Part shown: positions 17,217 to 26,765 of the stretch, piece by piece | Position numbering within the stretch: position 1 is the first letter of the stretch | Layout: every line of letters starts with the position of its first letter | DNA from: an uncultured bacterium | GTDB lineage: Bacteria; Bacillota; Clostridia; Peptostreptococcales; Anaerovoracaceae | Length of the DNA stretch: 64,000 nucleotides | Assembly (NCBI GenBank): GCA_905214195.1 | Contig: CAJMLH010000005.1 | Span: 1 to 64,000, forward strand | Reading direction: 5' to 3' | Program-made: the position numbers and the translations under genes | Notes under the pieces: generated by a model | What the model was told of the DNA's origin: nothing | What the model saw: the letters and a program-made list of their open reading frames with translations, nothing else | Database searches by the model: none

Positions 17217-18864
17217 CAAGGATGAAATGTCTGAAAAAAAATGGTTTATATTTTTACAAAAATATTGGCTATATATTGTTGTAATTATTGCTGTGATAGT
17301 AGTCGCTTTATCCAGCGTCAAAATATACAGAGAAGAAATACTGGAAATAGATCCGGATATAAAGACTGAGCCTCAAACAACACTTTCGTTTGCATCGGCT
17401 CATTTAGACACATTAAATCCGATAACCTCAAAATCGGAAGACACTTATTACATTTCAAAACTGATTTACAATGGTCTGTTTGATTATACGGATAACTTGA
17501 ATGTAGCAGGAGATTTGGCGGAAAGTTATACTGTAGATACAGAAAATGCATATATCGACATCACCCTTAAACAAGGCATACTTTGGCACAGCGGAGATGC
17601 TTTGAATGCTAAGGATGTCAGCTTTACTGTAAATGCTATAAAATCATACGGTTCCGACGGTCTTTATTATGAAAAGGCATCAAGAATAAAAAATGTAAAT
17701 GTCAAGGATGACAACAACCTTAGAATATATTTCAACAACGCAGAGGATTGTTCTCTCGATGCCCTTGTATTTCCCATACTCCCAAGAAACGAATATAAAA
17801 GCGCATCGGCTCTTATAAAAGAAACAGATAATTTTATTCCTGTAGGTACGGGAATGTACAAATATTCGTCCTATGATTCACTGAAAGAACTTAAACTGGA
17901 AGCTAATGAATCCTTTTTTGACACGAGGGCACAAAACAGTATAAGTATAAAAATTATGCCTGAAAAGTCCATGGCTCCCAATATGCTGGAAATAGGTTCT
18001 GTAACATGTTATACAGATATAGGCTCAGACAGAAAATCTCTCGTTGAAGATAAAGAACTTGTCATGTACGATATGGTTTCAAACGATGTGGATTTTATAG
18101 TGTTTAATACTGATAACCCGCTTCTTGCCTCGAAAGGGGTAAGAAAAAGCATTTGCTATGCAATAGACGAAAACAGTATTTTAAGTGAAGGCTATATGGA
18201 CGACGGAGTTTTGACGGATACAATATATTATCCCGGTTTTTTGGGGGTGGCCGACTCTAAGCAAACATATGCTTTTGACAGAGATAAAGCTGCCGAAATT
18301 TTGGCAAAAGAAGGATATGAAGACAAAGATTTAAATGGCAGACTTGAAGATGAAGAGGGAAAAGAAGTTCCTCTGACATTACTGGTCAACAACAATAATG
18401 CCAACAGAATTGCAGCAGCGAGAATAATGGAAAAAAATCTTCAACAAGCGGGCTTTAATGTATCTATAAATTCTGTGGGCTGGGAAGAATACAGTGAACT
18501 TATAGAAGAAAAGGAGTTTGATATTTTGCTTACAGGTTATGAGATGGAAGCATCATATGATTTGAGAACTTTCTTTGACGGAACAAACCCATGGTCTTAT
18601 GAAAATCCCGAACTTCTTGAGAAAGTAAAGGAACTTGACAAACTTCATACTATAGAAGAATACACTTCTATATATTCAGATGTTAAAAAAAATCTGATAG
18701 ATGAAGCTCAGTATTATCCTTTGTGTTATAAAAAAATGGGATTGATAGGTGTAGATACATTTGAGGCCGTAAAATTGCCTATGTTTAACAACATATACAA
18801 AAATTGTAATACATGGTCATGGAAGAAAAAAATAGCTGAAGAAAAAAATATTGAAAATTCTTAA
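17206..18864 (+). CDS. Family 5 (OppA/DppA-type) solute-binding protein with an N-terminal membrane anchor
   Basis: The 552 residues carry the SBP_bac_5 fold: LNPITSKSEDTYYISKLIYNGLF near the start of the mature part, LKQGILWHSGDALNAKDVSF, and VGTGMYKY. Such proteins bind peptides or nickel for ABC importers. Instead of a lipobox there is a single membrane segment at about residues 23-41 (YWLYIVVIIAVIVVALSSV), so it is anchored by an uncleaved helix. No permease or ATPase genes lie beside it; it overlaps coaE and must use a transporter coded elsewhere, or act as a sensor. A second start at 17227 is possible. Confidence 0.85.
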   Translation: MNFNKDEMSEKKWFIFLQKYWLYIVVIIAVIVVALSSVKIYREEILEIDPDIKTEPQTTLSFASAHLDTLNPITSKSEDTYYISKLIYNGLFDYTDNLNVAGDLAESYTVDTENAYIDITLKQGILWHSGDALNAKDVSFTVNAIKSYGSDGLYYEKASRIKNVNVKDDNNLRIYFNNAEDCSLDALVFPILPRNEYKSASALIKETDNFIPVGTGMYKYSSYDSLKELKLEANESFFDTRAQNSISIKIMPEKSMAPNMLEIGSVTCYTDIGSDRKSLVEDKELVMYDMVSNDVDFIVFNTDNPLLASKGVRKSICYAIDENSILSEGYMDDGVLTDTIYYPGFLGVADSKQTYAFDRDKAAEILAKEGYEDKDLNGRLEDEEGKEVPLTLLVNNNNANRIAAARIMEKNLQQAGFNVSINSVGWEEYSELIEEKEFDILLTGYEMEASYDLRTFFDGTNPWSYENPELLEKVKELDKLHTIEEYTSIYSDVKKNLIDEAQYYPLCYKKMGLIGVDTFEAVKLPMFNNIYKNCNTWSWKKKIAEEKNIENS

Positions 18865-18873
18865 AATAAATGT

Positions 18874-18902
18874 TTGCAATATGACATAATGTATGGTACG
18901 AT
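18874..18902 (+). promoter_or_regulatory. Promoter of tRNA-Leu
   Basis: TTGCAA (18874-18879) and TACGAT (18897-18902, preceded by TGG as an extended -10) are 17 bp apart, with the tRNA starting 15 bases downstream. It probably also serves yajC. Confidence 0.65.
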
Positions 18903-18917
18903 AGTATCATTGTGTGG

Positions 18918-19004
18918 GCCGGCGTGATGGAATTGGCAGACGTGCAGGACTCAAAATCCTGTGGTGGCAACACCGTATGGGTTCGACCCCCATCGCCGGC
19001 ACCA
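18918..19004 (+). tRNA. tRNA-Leu (anticodon CAA)
   Basis: The acceptor arms GCCGGCG and CGCCGGC pair perfectly, followed by discriminator A and an encoded CCA (19002-19004). The anticodon stem CAGGA/TCCTG encloses loop CTCAAAA with anticodon CAA at 18952-18954, reading UUG. A long variable arm (class II) and the TTCGACC T-loop are present. Confidence 0.97.
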
Positions 19005-19046
19005 ATAATATTGCGGTATTACATTCACTTAGGAGGATTTTATAGT

Positions 19047-19439
19047 ATGCAACAACTTATGAGCTTGGCACCATTACTGATACTTATTATTGCGATGTAT
19101 TTCCTGATGATAAGACCTCAGAGAAAAAAAGATAAACAGATTCAGGAGATGAGAAACAATCTTCAGGTAGGTGACGAAATCGTTACTATCGGAGGAATCT
19201 GCGGAAAGATTGTAAAGACCAAAGACGAAACAATAGTTATTCAGGTAGGCGCCGATAAACTGAAATTTGAAATGATGCGTTGGTCTGTTTCAACTGTTAC
19301 CAATCCAAGCAACAGACCTGCTAAGGCTGAAGAATCCAGTGTTGATGAAGAAGTAAAAAAGGTTGTACCTAAGAAATTAAAAAAAGCTTCTGACATCGAA
19401 GAGAATACTGAAGAAAAAAAAGAAGCTGACGAACAGTAA
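19047..19439 (+). CDS. yajC: Preprotein translocase subunit YajC
   Basis: YajC accompanies SecDF at the Sec translocon. The 130-residue product has one N-terminal membrane helix (about 7-22), then the family signature MIRPQRKKDKQ, and VGDEIVTIGGICGKIV. A charged, Glu/Lys-rich tail follows. The start is fixed by AGGAGG at 19031-19036. A longer frame through the tRNA is spurious. A strong terminator separates it from secDF. Confidence 0.96.
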   Translation: MQQLMSLAPLLILIIAMYFLMIRPQRKKDKQIQEMRNNLQVGDEIVTIGGICGKIVKTKDETIVIQVGADKLKFEMMRWSVSTVTNPSNRPAKAEESSVDEEVKKVVPKKLKKASDIEENTEEKKEADEQ

Positions 19440-19463
19440 TAATATATTATAAACAATATTAAC

Positions 19464-19491
19464 AAAACCTGCTTTTAAAAGCAGGTTTTTT
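19464..19491 (+). terminator. Terminator after yajC
   Basis: ACCTGC pairs with GCAGGT in a larger perfect palindrome (19464-19489) that runs into TTTTTT. Confidence 0.85.
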
Positions 19492-19840
19492 AGTTATGTG
19501 CTAAATATTTAGGGGCATATGTTAAATATTTATTTCAAGCAAAATTCGGACAAAAATCAGCATGGAAGAGGCTCATAAGTCACTCCTATATATATATATT
19601 GTGACATTTACAAGATGTATTCTGTGAAATAATACAAAATACTGAGATACTTACCAATATTACAGGATTTATCAACAAAACTCACACATTGCTTTATGAT
19701 AAAAAGAAGTATTTTTCTTGTAAAATAAGCCAAAAAGTAGTACAATATAATGTAAAATAAAATGCCTATATTATGTACAAAAGGTATTAAAAATATAATG
19801 ATAACCCAATAATAAAGGGAGAAGAGAGGTTTTAACAGTT
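19492..19840 (+). promoter_or_regulatory. A+T-rich region before secDF with a sigma-A promoter and phased palindromes
   Basis: No gene is visible. TTGTAA (19718-19723) and TACAAT (19741-19746) are 17 bp apart, about 95 bp before secDF. The 10-bp palindrome TAAATATTTA occurs twice, at 19502-19511 and 19523-19532, exactly 21 bp (two helical turns) apart. It could be a protein-binding site, or chance in very A+T-rich DNA. A short TA repeat lies near 19592. Confidence 0.5.
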
Positions 19841-22048
19841 ATGAGTCGGACAGTCAAACGAGTACTGGCAGCTTTGGTACTTGTAATTACAGTTTTTGCA
19901 TGGTATGTCAGCATATTTGGCATAGGTTCGTTTAATTCTGCCAAGGACGCTTTAAAATACGGCCTTGACATCAATGGCGGCGTATATGTTGTAATGGAAG
20001 CTCAGACAGATCTTGAGGGTGAAGAACTTAAGAAGCTGATGGATCAGACAAGAGCAGTTCTGGATAATCGTGTAAACCAAATGGGTGTTGCCGAATCCTC
20101 AGTGACAATAGAAGGAGATAAGAGAATAAGAGTTGAGATACCGGGAGCAGAAGATGCCGAAGAAGCCATAAAAGCTGTCGGTAAAACAGCCCAGCTTAAG
20201 TTCGTGCTTGCTGACGGCAGTCTTGTGCTTGACGGAAGTCATGTTAAAGATGCACAGATTGCAACAGACGGTTCTAACTACAAGATAGAGCTGGAATTTG
20301 ACAAGCAGGGAACGACTCTGTTTGAAGAAGGAACTAAAACAGCCATAAGCAAGACGGTAACGCCTACTATAGATGGTATGGCTTCAGACCAGATTGCAAT
20401 CGTACTTGACGATGAAATCGTAGTTCATCCAAATGTAATGAATGTAATATCAGGCGGACAATGTGAAATTACAGGCGGTTACAGCAAAGAAGAGGCTTCA
20501 ACCACAGCTGCACTTATAAGAGGCGGTGCGCTTCCTGTAGACTTGGTTGAAGTACAGTCGTCAGTTCAGGCGGCTTCAATTGGAGCAGACGCACTGGACA
20601 AGTCCATAATTGCAGGCGCTATAGGTATAGGACTCATCTTTATTATGATGATATTGTTCTACGGACTTTTGGGTCTTGTAGCAGATATAGCTCTCATGCT
20701 TTATGTTGCTATGTTTATATGGTCAATGTCATTGCTTGATGTAGTTCTTACACTTCCGGGAATAGCAGCTTTAATACTGTCAATAGGTATGGCAGTAGAT
20801 GCCAATGTAATAATATTTGCAAGAATAAAAGAAGAAATATGTGCAGGAAAGAGTATAAGAGTTTCTGTTCAGGCAGGGTTTAAAAACGCTTTGACTACCG
20901 TTCTTGATGCACAGATAACTACCCTTATAGCCGCAGTAGTTCTTTACGAAGTAGGTACTACTTCCGTAAAGGGATTTGCACTGACATTGATAATAGGTAT
21001 AGTAATAAGTATATTTACAGCCGTAATAATTACTCAGCTGTTTATATCTCTTCTTGCTGAAAGCAAAAAATTCTCTCAAAATAAATATTTCGGTGTTAAT
21101 GATGACGGAACGCCTAAACAATTTCTGAACAAAACTTTCTGCTTTATAAAAAACAGAAAAGTATTTTATGCAATAAGTGCAGGAATAATAATATTGGGAT
21201 TAGTCTTTACTTTCATTAGAGGACTTAATTACGGAATAGACTTTACAGGCGGAACCATGATTCAGGTTGATTTGCATAAACAGGTGGAGATTTCCGATGT
21301 GGAAGATGCCATAGACAAATATAAACTTAATCCGTCGATAATATATTCAGGAGAAAACAACGAACAGGTTGTTATCAAAACTATAGAATCCCTTGATAAC
21401 GAAGAGCGTGCAGAGGTTATAGGTACACTTGAAGAAGAGTTTGGAATCAGCGATAAAGATGTTCTTGCTTCTGAACAGTTTGGCCCTTCCGTTGGAGACG
21501 AGCTTAAACTTAACGCCATAAAGGCGGTATTGATAGCCTCAGTCGGAATGCTCATATACATTATTTTTAGGTTTAAGTCATGGAAGTATGGATTTTCTGC
21601 TATCGCAGGAGTAGTTCACGATGTACTTATTGTCATAGCATTTTATGGCATATTCGGCTTTACTGTAAATAATCCGTTCATAGCGGCAATTCTTACATTA
21701 GTTGGATATTCGATAAATGATACGATAGTTATATTCGACAGAATAAGAGAAAACAAGCGTCTTTACAGAAAAGACGGAAGCGAGGTTAATATAGATCGCA
21801 GTATAAACAGCACTTTAAACAGAACTATAATGACTTCACTGACTACCCTGATAGTAATGGTGCCTCTGTGCATAATGGTTTCATCTTCCATAAGGGAATT
21901 TATAATTCCGCTGATGATAGGTGTAATAGTGGGATGTTATTCTTCAATATTTATTTGCAGTCCTATATACTACGAATTATGTAAGGGCAGCGAAGAATCA
22001 AAGTATGTGAAACAAATAAAAAGCAAAAACAAGAAAAACAAGAAATAA
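19841..22048 (+). CDS. secDF: Fused protein translocase subunit SecDF
   Basis: SecDF uses the proton gradient to complete protein export. The single chain of 735 residues joins SecD (1 to about 420) and SecF (about 435-735), each with six membrane segments and an extracytoplasmic domain. SecD signatures are YGLDINGGVYVVMEA and SIGMAVDANVIIFARIKEE; SecF signatures are LNYGIDFTGGTMIQVD and VGYSINDTIVIFDRIRENK. Fused SecDF is usual in Bacillota. It starts a long run of closely spaced housekeeping genes. Confidence 0.96.
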   Translation: MSRTVKRVLAALVLVITVFAWYVSIFGIGSFNSAKDALKYGLDINGGVYVVMEAQTDLEGEELKKLMDQTRAVLDNRVNQMGVAESSVTIEGDKRIRVEIPGAEDAEEAIKAVGKTAQLKFVLADGSLVLDGSHVKDAQIATDGSNYKIELEFDKQGTTLFEEGTKTAISKTVTPTIDGMASDQIAIVLDDEIVVHPNVMNVISGGQCEITGGYSKEEASTTAALIRGGALPVDLVEVQSSVQAASIGADALDKSIIAGAIGIGLIFIMMILFYGLLGLVADIALMLYVAMFIWSMSLLDVVLTLPGIAALILSIGMAVDANVIIFARIKEEICAGKSIRVSVQAGFKNALTTVLDAQITTLIAAVVLYEVGTTSVKGFALTLIIGIVISIFTAVIITQLFISLLAESKKFSQNKYFGVNDDGTPKQFLNKTFCFIKNRKVFYAISAGIIILGLVFTFIRGLNYGIDFTGGTMIQVDLHKQVEISDVEDAIDKYKLNPSIIYSGENNEQVVIKTIESLDNEERAEVIGTLEEEFGISDKDVLASEQFGPSVGDELKLNAIKAVLIASVGMLIYIIFRFKSWKYGFSAIAGVVHDVLIVIAFYGIFGFTVNNPFIAAILTLVGYSINDTIVIFDRIRENKRLYRKDGSEVNIDRSINSTLNRTIMTSLTTLIVMVPLCIMVSSSIREFIIPLMIGVIVGCYSSIFICSPIYYELCKGSEESKYVKQIKSKNKKNKK

Positions 22049-22066
22049 CTACAGGAGTTTTATTTG

Positions 22067-24271
22067 ATGGAAAGCAAAGCGGAATTTTTACAGGAAATAC
22101 TGAACATAAATTCTAAATACAACACCGACTTGATTGGAAAGGCTTATGATAAGGGCAAAGATCTGCATGATGGACAGCTCAGAAAAAGCGGAGAGCCTTA
22201 CTTTATTCATCCCATAAATGTGGCAATAATACTTGCCCAGCTTGGAATGGATGAAGCTACAATTATCGGTGGGCTTTTGCATGATGTGGTAGAAGATACG
22301 GAATATACCAGGGAGCAGCTGGTTTCAGATTTTGGAGAAGAAATAGCCTTACTTGTGGATGGCGTTACAAAATTAGGTACCATAAAATTTGAATCTAAAG
22401 AAGAAATACAGGCAGAAAATTTCAGAAAAATGTTTCTTGCCATGTCCAAAGACATAAGAGTTTTAATAATTAAATTAGCCGACCGACTTCATAATATGCG
22501 AACCATAGAGTTTATGAAGCCGTCCAAGATAGAAGAAAAGTGTAAAGAAACTCTTGAAATATATGCACCTTTGGCCAGCAGACTTGGTATTTCTACCGTT
22601 AAATTTGAACTTGAGGATATAGCTCTTAAATATCTTCATCCCGAAGAGTTCAGAGATCTCCAAGAAAAGGTAAGTCTAAGAAGGTCACAGCGTGAAGCTA
22701 CCATAAATACCGTAATTGGGGAAATCAAAGAATCTTTGGATGATATGGATCTCAAATATGAAATTTACGGCAGAGCAAAACATTTTTACAGCATATATAA
22801 GAAAATGAAATATCAAAAGAAACAGATAGATGAGATATTCGATTTGATAGCTGTAAGAATAATAGTGGATACAGTTAAGGACTGCTATGCGGTTCTTGGA
22901 ATAGTACACACTATGTGGAAGCCTATTCCGGGCAGATTTAAGGACTATATAGCCATGCCTAAGCCTAATATGTATCAATCACTGCATACAACAGTGATAG
23001 GCGACAGCGGCGAACCTTTTGAAATTCAAATAAGAACTCATGAGATGCATGAAGTTGCGGAATATGGTATTGCGGCTCACTGGAAGTACAAAGAAGGCGA
23101 CACTTCCGGCAATGCATCTACAGATGATATAAAATTAGCTTGGCTCAGACAATCCCTTGAGTGGCAAAAGGATATAAACGACCCTAAAGTATTCTTGGAA
23201 ACTATGAAAATGGACTTATTTGCTACCCAGGTGTTTGTATTTACGCCGAGAGGAGATGTTATAGAATTGCCTGCCGGTTCAACTCCTCTTGATTTTGCGT
23301 TTAAAATCCATTCTGCAATAGGTTGTAAATGCGTAGGGGCAAAAGTTAACGGTAAAATGGTTACCATAGACCACACTCTTCAAAACGGAGATATAGTCGA
23401 AATAGTGACTTCTGCAAACTCCAGCGGCCCGAGCGTAGACTGGCTCAAGATAGCCAAAAGTTCCAATGCAAGAAATAAGATAAGAGGATGGCTGAAAAAG
23501 GAGAACAAATCAGATAACATAGATAAAGGTAAAGATTTGCTTGATAAGTCCATAAGAAAAAAAGGATACGATCCGGCCTTATGTGCTAAGTCATCTTATA
23601 TAAACAAAGCTATGAAAGCAATGAATTTTGCCAATAATGACGAGGGCTTTGCCCAGCTTGCAGGCGGCGGCTCGTTGATGAGTAAATTCTGCAATCTTTT
23701 ATTCTCTTATTATAACGAGGATAACAAGATAGAAAACAAAACAGATGAAGCTGTTTTAGAGGACATTAAGGCTTCAGAAGCAAAGCGTCAAAAAGCAGCA
23801 GAGCATCGCAAAAAAGAAAGTCCCGGCGTAATAGTAAAAGGTACTGATAATCTTATGATAAAGCTGGCTCGCTGTTGTAATCCTGTTCCCGGTGATGATA
23901 TAGTAGGCTTTATAACTAAAGGGCGAGGCATTTCCGTTCACAGAAAGGATTGCTCCAATGTAACAAATTTGCCTGACCACGAAAAAGCGAGATTTATTGA
24001 GGTAGAGTGGGAAGATTTAAAGGTAGGCAAATCTTACGATGCCGACATCTGTATTATAGGCAGCGACAGAAAAGGAATATTATCGGATATTTCAAGAGTC
24101 TGCGAAGATATGGACATTCATCTTTCAGGTGTAAACGCAAAGACCGGCAGAGACGGCACTTTGACCATGACTATAACATTATCAATTTCCAGCACCCAGG
24201 AAATGCAAAAGGTTCTCAGAAACCTGAGAAATATAGAAGGAATATCTCAGGTATACAGAGCAAAAGCATAA
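22067..24271 (+). CDS. relA: Bifunctional (p)ppGpp synthetase/hydrolase (RelA/SpoT/Rel)
   Basis: This stringent-response enzyme makes and degrades (p)ppGpp. The domains in about 734 residues are: HD hydrolase (about 45-150, HDVVEDTEY from residue 72), synthetase (about 230-345), TGS (about 385-450), a helical/conserved-Cys region (ARCCNPVPGDD) and a C-terminal ACT domain (SGVNAKTGRDGTLTMTI). The synthetase carries RFKD near residue 290; the RxKD form marks bifunctional enzymes, as opposed to the ExDD of synthetase-only RelA. I use ATG 22067 (AGGAG nine bases upstream); a TTG at 22064 is possible. Confidence 0.97.
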   Translation: MESKAEFLQEILNINSKYNTDLIGKAYDKGKDLHDGQLRKSGEPYFIHPINVAIILAQLGMDEATIIGGLLHDVVEDTEYTREQLVSDFGEEIALLVDGVTKLGTIKFESKEEIQAENFRKMFLAMSKDIRVLIIKLADRLHNMRTIEFMKPSKIEEKCKETLEIYAPLASRLGISTVKFELEDIALKYLHPEEFRDLQEKVSLRRSQREATINTVIGEIKESLDDMDLKYEIYGRAKHFYSIYKKMKYQKKQIDEIFDLIAVRIIVDTVKDCYAVLGIVHTMWKPIPGRFKDYIAMPKPNMYQSLHTTVIGDSGEPFEIQIRTHEMHEVAEYGIAAHWKYKEGDTSGNASTDDIKLAWLRQSLEWQKDINDPKVFLETMKMDLFATQVFVFTPRGDVIELPAGSTPLDFAFKIHSAIGCKCVGAKVNGKMVTIDHTLQNGDIVEIVTSANSSGPSVDWLKIAKSSNARNKIRGWLKKENKSDNIDKGKDLLDKSIRKKGYDPALCAKSSYINKAMKAMNFANNDEGFAQLAGGGSLMSKFCNLLFSYYNEDNKIENKTDEAVLEDIKASEAKRQKAAEHRKKESPGVIVKGTDNLMIKLARCCNPVPGDDIVGFITKGRGISVHRKDCSNVTNLPDHEKARFIEVEWEDLKVGKSYDADICIIGSDRKGILSDISRVCEDMDIHLSGVNAKTGRDGTLTMTITLSISSTQEMQKVLRNLRNIEGISQVYRAKA

Positions 24272-24303
24272 TATAAGACAAAATAAGATAAGACAGGAGT
24301 AAT

Positions 24304-24753
24304 ATGCGAGCAGTAGTACAGAGAGTTACAGAAGCGGATGTAACAGTTGATAACAAAAAAACAGGTGCGATACAGCAGGGACTCGTAGTGTTTTTAGGAG
24401 TTGAAGATAACGACACTGAAGCCGATGCTGCTTATATGGCAGATAAAATATCGGGACTGAGAATTTTTGAGGACGAAAACGAAAAACTCAATCTTTCAGT
24501 CAAGGATGTCTCAGGAAAAATTCTTGCAGTATCTCAATTTACACTTTTGGGTGATGTAAGAAAAGGAAAAAGACCAAGCTTTTCTCATGCGGCACCTCCC
24601 GAAGAAGCAAATAGATTGTACAGATATTTTATTGATTTGGTAAAAAAGGAAAATATAGAAGTAGAGGAAGGAATATTCCGTGCAGATATGATGGTGAGAA
24701 TTTACAATGACGGACCTGTAACCATACTGCTGGATAGCCGAAAATTGTTTTAG
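24304..24753 (+). CDS. dtd: D-aminoacyl-tRNA deacylase
   Basis: Dtd hydrolyses D-amino acids from mischarged tRNAs. The 149 residues match the family exactly. Key motifs are the start MRAVVQRV, the catalytic SQFTL segment, [13 protein letters not shown] and NDGPVTI near the C-terminus. The relA-dtd order is common in Bacillota. Confidence 0.97.
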   Translation: MRAVVQRVTEADVTVDNKKTGAIQQGLVVFLGVEDNDTEADAAYMADKISGLRIFEDENEKLNLSVKDVSGKILAVSQFTLLGDVRKGKRPSFSHAAPPEEANRLYRYFIDLVKKENIEVEEGIFRADMMVRIYNDGPVTILLDSRKLF

Positions 24754-24767
24754 GAGAATACAAGAAA

Positions 24768-25388
24768 ATGAAAATCAAACATTATTTAACCGGGCCTTTA
24801 CAGGTAAATACTTATCTTGCCTATGATGAGACGACCAAAAAAGGTTTTATAGTTGACCCCGGCGGATATGAAAGCCGCCTTACCGATGATACAGAAAAAG
24901 AACACATAGAAGTGGAATATATAATATTAACCCATGGTCATGGTGACCATATAGGGGGAGTGGCAAGATTTAAGCAGGATTTCCCGGGAGCAAAGGTTAT
25001 AGCATATCAAGATGAAATTGAAATGCTTCAAAACCCTAATTTGAATACTTCAGTTGAAATGTTTGGACATCCTGTTACAGTTGAACCCGACATCCTTGTC
25101 AGGGATAATCAGGATCTCAAAATAGGAAATATGACTTTGACATTTCTTCACACACCGGGTCATACCAAAGGCGGAATGTGTATATATGCAGACGGTTGTC
25201 TGTTCAGCGGAGATACTCTTTTCCGCTATTCCATAGGACGCACCGACTTTTACGGCGGAGACTACAGAATAATTAAAAATTCAATCAGAGACAGGCTCTA
25301 TGTGCTTCCGGATGATACAGCAGTTTTTCCGGGACATATGGGGGCAACAACTATAGGAGAAGAAAAACGAGGAAATCCATTTGTATAA
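24768..25388 (+). CDS. Metallo-beta-lactamase-fold hydrolase (YqgX/GloB-like)
   Basis: This 206-residue soluble protein has the complete metal site of the glyoxalase II-like group: THGHGDHIGG (HxHxDH), the later ligand His in HTPGHTKGGMCIY, the bridging Asp in LFSGDTLFRYSIGRTD, and the last His in VFPGHMG. The substrate is unknown; relatives hydrolyse thioesters. It lies between dtd and hemZ, a conserved order in Clostridia. It overlaps the TTG start of hemZ by eight bases. Confidence 0.92.
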   Translation: MKIKHYLTGPLQVNTYLAYDETTKKGFIVDPGGYESRLTDDTEKEHIEVEYIILTHGHGDHIGGVARFKQDFPGAKVIAYQDEIEMLQNPNLNTSVEMFGHPVTVEPDILVRDNQDLKIGNMTLTFLHTPGHTKGGMCIYADGCLFSGDTLFRYSIGRTDFYGGDYRIIKNSIRDRLYVLPDDTAVFPGHMGATTIGEEKRGNPFV

Positions 25389-26763
25389 TATCATTATAAA
25401 TAACATAAACGATAAATACGATTATAATGAGCTGATAAAGATTTTTCTAAATCCCAATGAGTACAAACTTTTCATGAAAAACGAATATGAATGTTCTCAT
25501 GATGAAAACGATATCATAATTGAGTTTAATAATGAATGTTTTAATGAGAAAAATCAAATCAAAAGAGAAATTTATCAAGGACTTTGCAAGGTGACCGGGA
25601 TAACACCTCCGTGGGGAATACTCACAGGAGTAAGACCGGTTAAACTGACAAGAGAATTATTTGAAAAATACAAGTCCTATGAAAAAGTAACTGAAAAATT
25701 AAAGCAATTTTATCTTCTAAGCGAAGAAAAAGCAAAGCTTCTGATGGACATATATAAATATCAGCAAGATTTTTTAGGTTCGGCGGACGAAAATTCAATA
25801 AGCATTTATATAGGCATACCGTTTTGTCCTACAAGATGTCTTTACTGTTCTTTTACATCCAATCAGCAAGGCCCGGAAGAAATAAAAAAATATTTAGATA
25901 CTTTGATTGAGGAAATCAAGTTTGCCGGAGATGCTTTGAAAAAATCAGGGAAATACATAGAATCGGTTTATATCGGAGGGGGAACACCCACCACGCTGAA
26001 TGAAAAACAGCTTGACATGCTGCTGCAAGAAATTGAAAAATCTTTTGACCTTTCAAAGATTAAAGAATTTACCGTTGAAGCGGGTCGTCCCGATACGATA
26101 ACGGCCGAAAAATTAAAAGTAATATCAGGTCACGGAATAAAAAGAATAAGCATAAATCCTCAGACAATGAAAGATAAGACGCTTAAACTTATAGGTCGCT
26201 CACACAGTGTAGATGATATAAGAAATGCATTTAATACGGCATTTAATACAGATAATTTTATAATAAATGCAGATGTAATAGCAGGTCTTCCTGAAGAAAC
26301 ACCCAAAGACTTTGAAAACACCCTTAAAGAGATTATATCTCTTAATCCTGCTAATATAACTGTTCATACACTTGCTGTCAAAAGAGCTTCAAGACTAATT
26401 GAAAGCGATGCCGACTATCATTATAAACAAGCTGAAACAGTTAAAAAAATGCTTGATATTTCACGGGACGCAATGAAAGAGGCAGGGTACAGACCTTATT
26501 ACCTCTATCGTCAAAAACACATGGCAGGAGCTATGGAAAATGTAGGGTACTGTAAAGACGATACGCCATGCATATACAACATACGCATAATGGATGAAAA
26601 CCAAAGCATTTTAGCTCTTGGTGCAGGCGCTATAAGTAAGAAGTATTATCCAAAAGAAAACAGGTTGGAACGAGTTCCCAATGTTTCCAACTATCAGATT
26701 TATATAGAACGAATCGAAGAAATGAAAGAGAGAAAAAACGAAAAATTTTTTAAGGAGGCATAA
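25381..26763 (+). CDS. hemZ: HemZ-like coproporphyrinogen dehydrogenase, radical SAM
   Basis: The 460 residues resemble the Firmicutes HemZ group of HemN-related radical SAM proteins. C149, C153 and C156 form the CxxxCxxC cluster site in GIPFCPTRCLYCSF, followed by GGGTPT and RISINPQTM. The first ~145 residues are the HemZ-type N-terminal extension. The start is a TTG; the next ATG would cut 31 residues. True coproporphyrinogen activity of this group is not assured, and no other heme gene is in the window. Confidence 0.88.
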   Translation: MYNIIINNINDKYDYNELIKIFLNPNEYKLFMKNEYECSHDENDIIIEFNNECFNEKNQIKREIYQGLCKVTGITPPWGILTGVRPVKLTRELFEKYKSYEKVTEKLKQFYLLSEEKAKLLMDIYKYQQDFLGSADENSISIYIGIPFCPTRCLYCSFTSNQQGPEEIKKYLDTLIEEIKFAGDALKKSGKYIESVYIGGGTPTTLNEKQLDMLLQEIEKSFDLSKIKEFTVEAGRPDTITAEKLKVISGHGIKRISINPQTMKDKTLKLIGRSHSVDDIRNAFNTAFNTDNFIINADVIAGLPEETPKDFENTLKEIISLNPANITVHTLAVKRASRLIESDADYHYKQAETVKKMLDISRDAMKEAGYRPYYLYRQKHMAGAMENVGYCKDDTPCIYNIRIMDENQSILALGAGAISKKYYPKENRLERVPNVSNYQIYIERIEEMKERKNEKFFKEA

Positions 26764-26765
26764 AA

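Noticed and set aside
18912..19046. N-terminal extension of yajC
   Set aside because: It would translate the tRNA-Leu gene; the AGGAGG-preceded ATG at 19047 gives a normal YajC.
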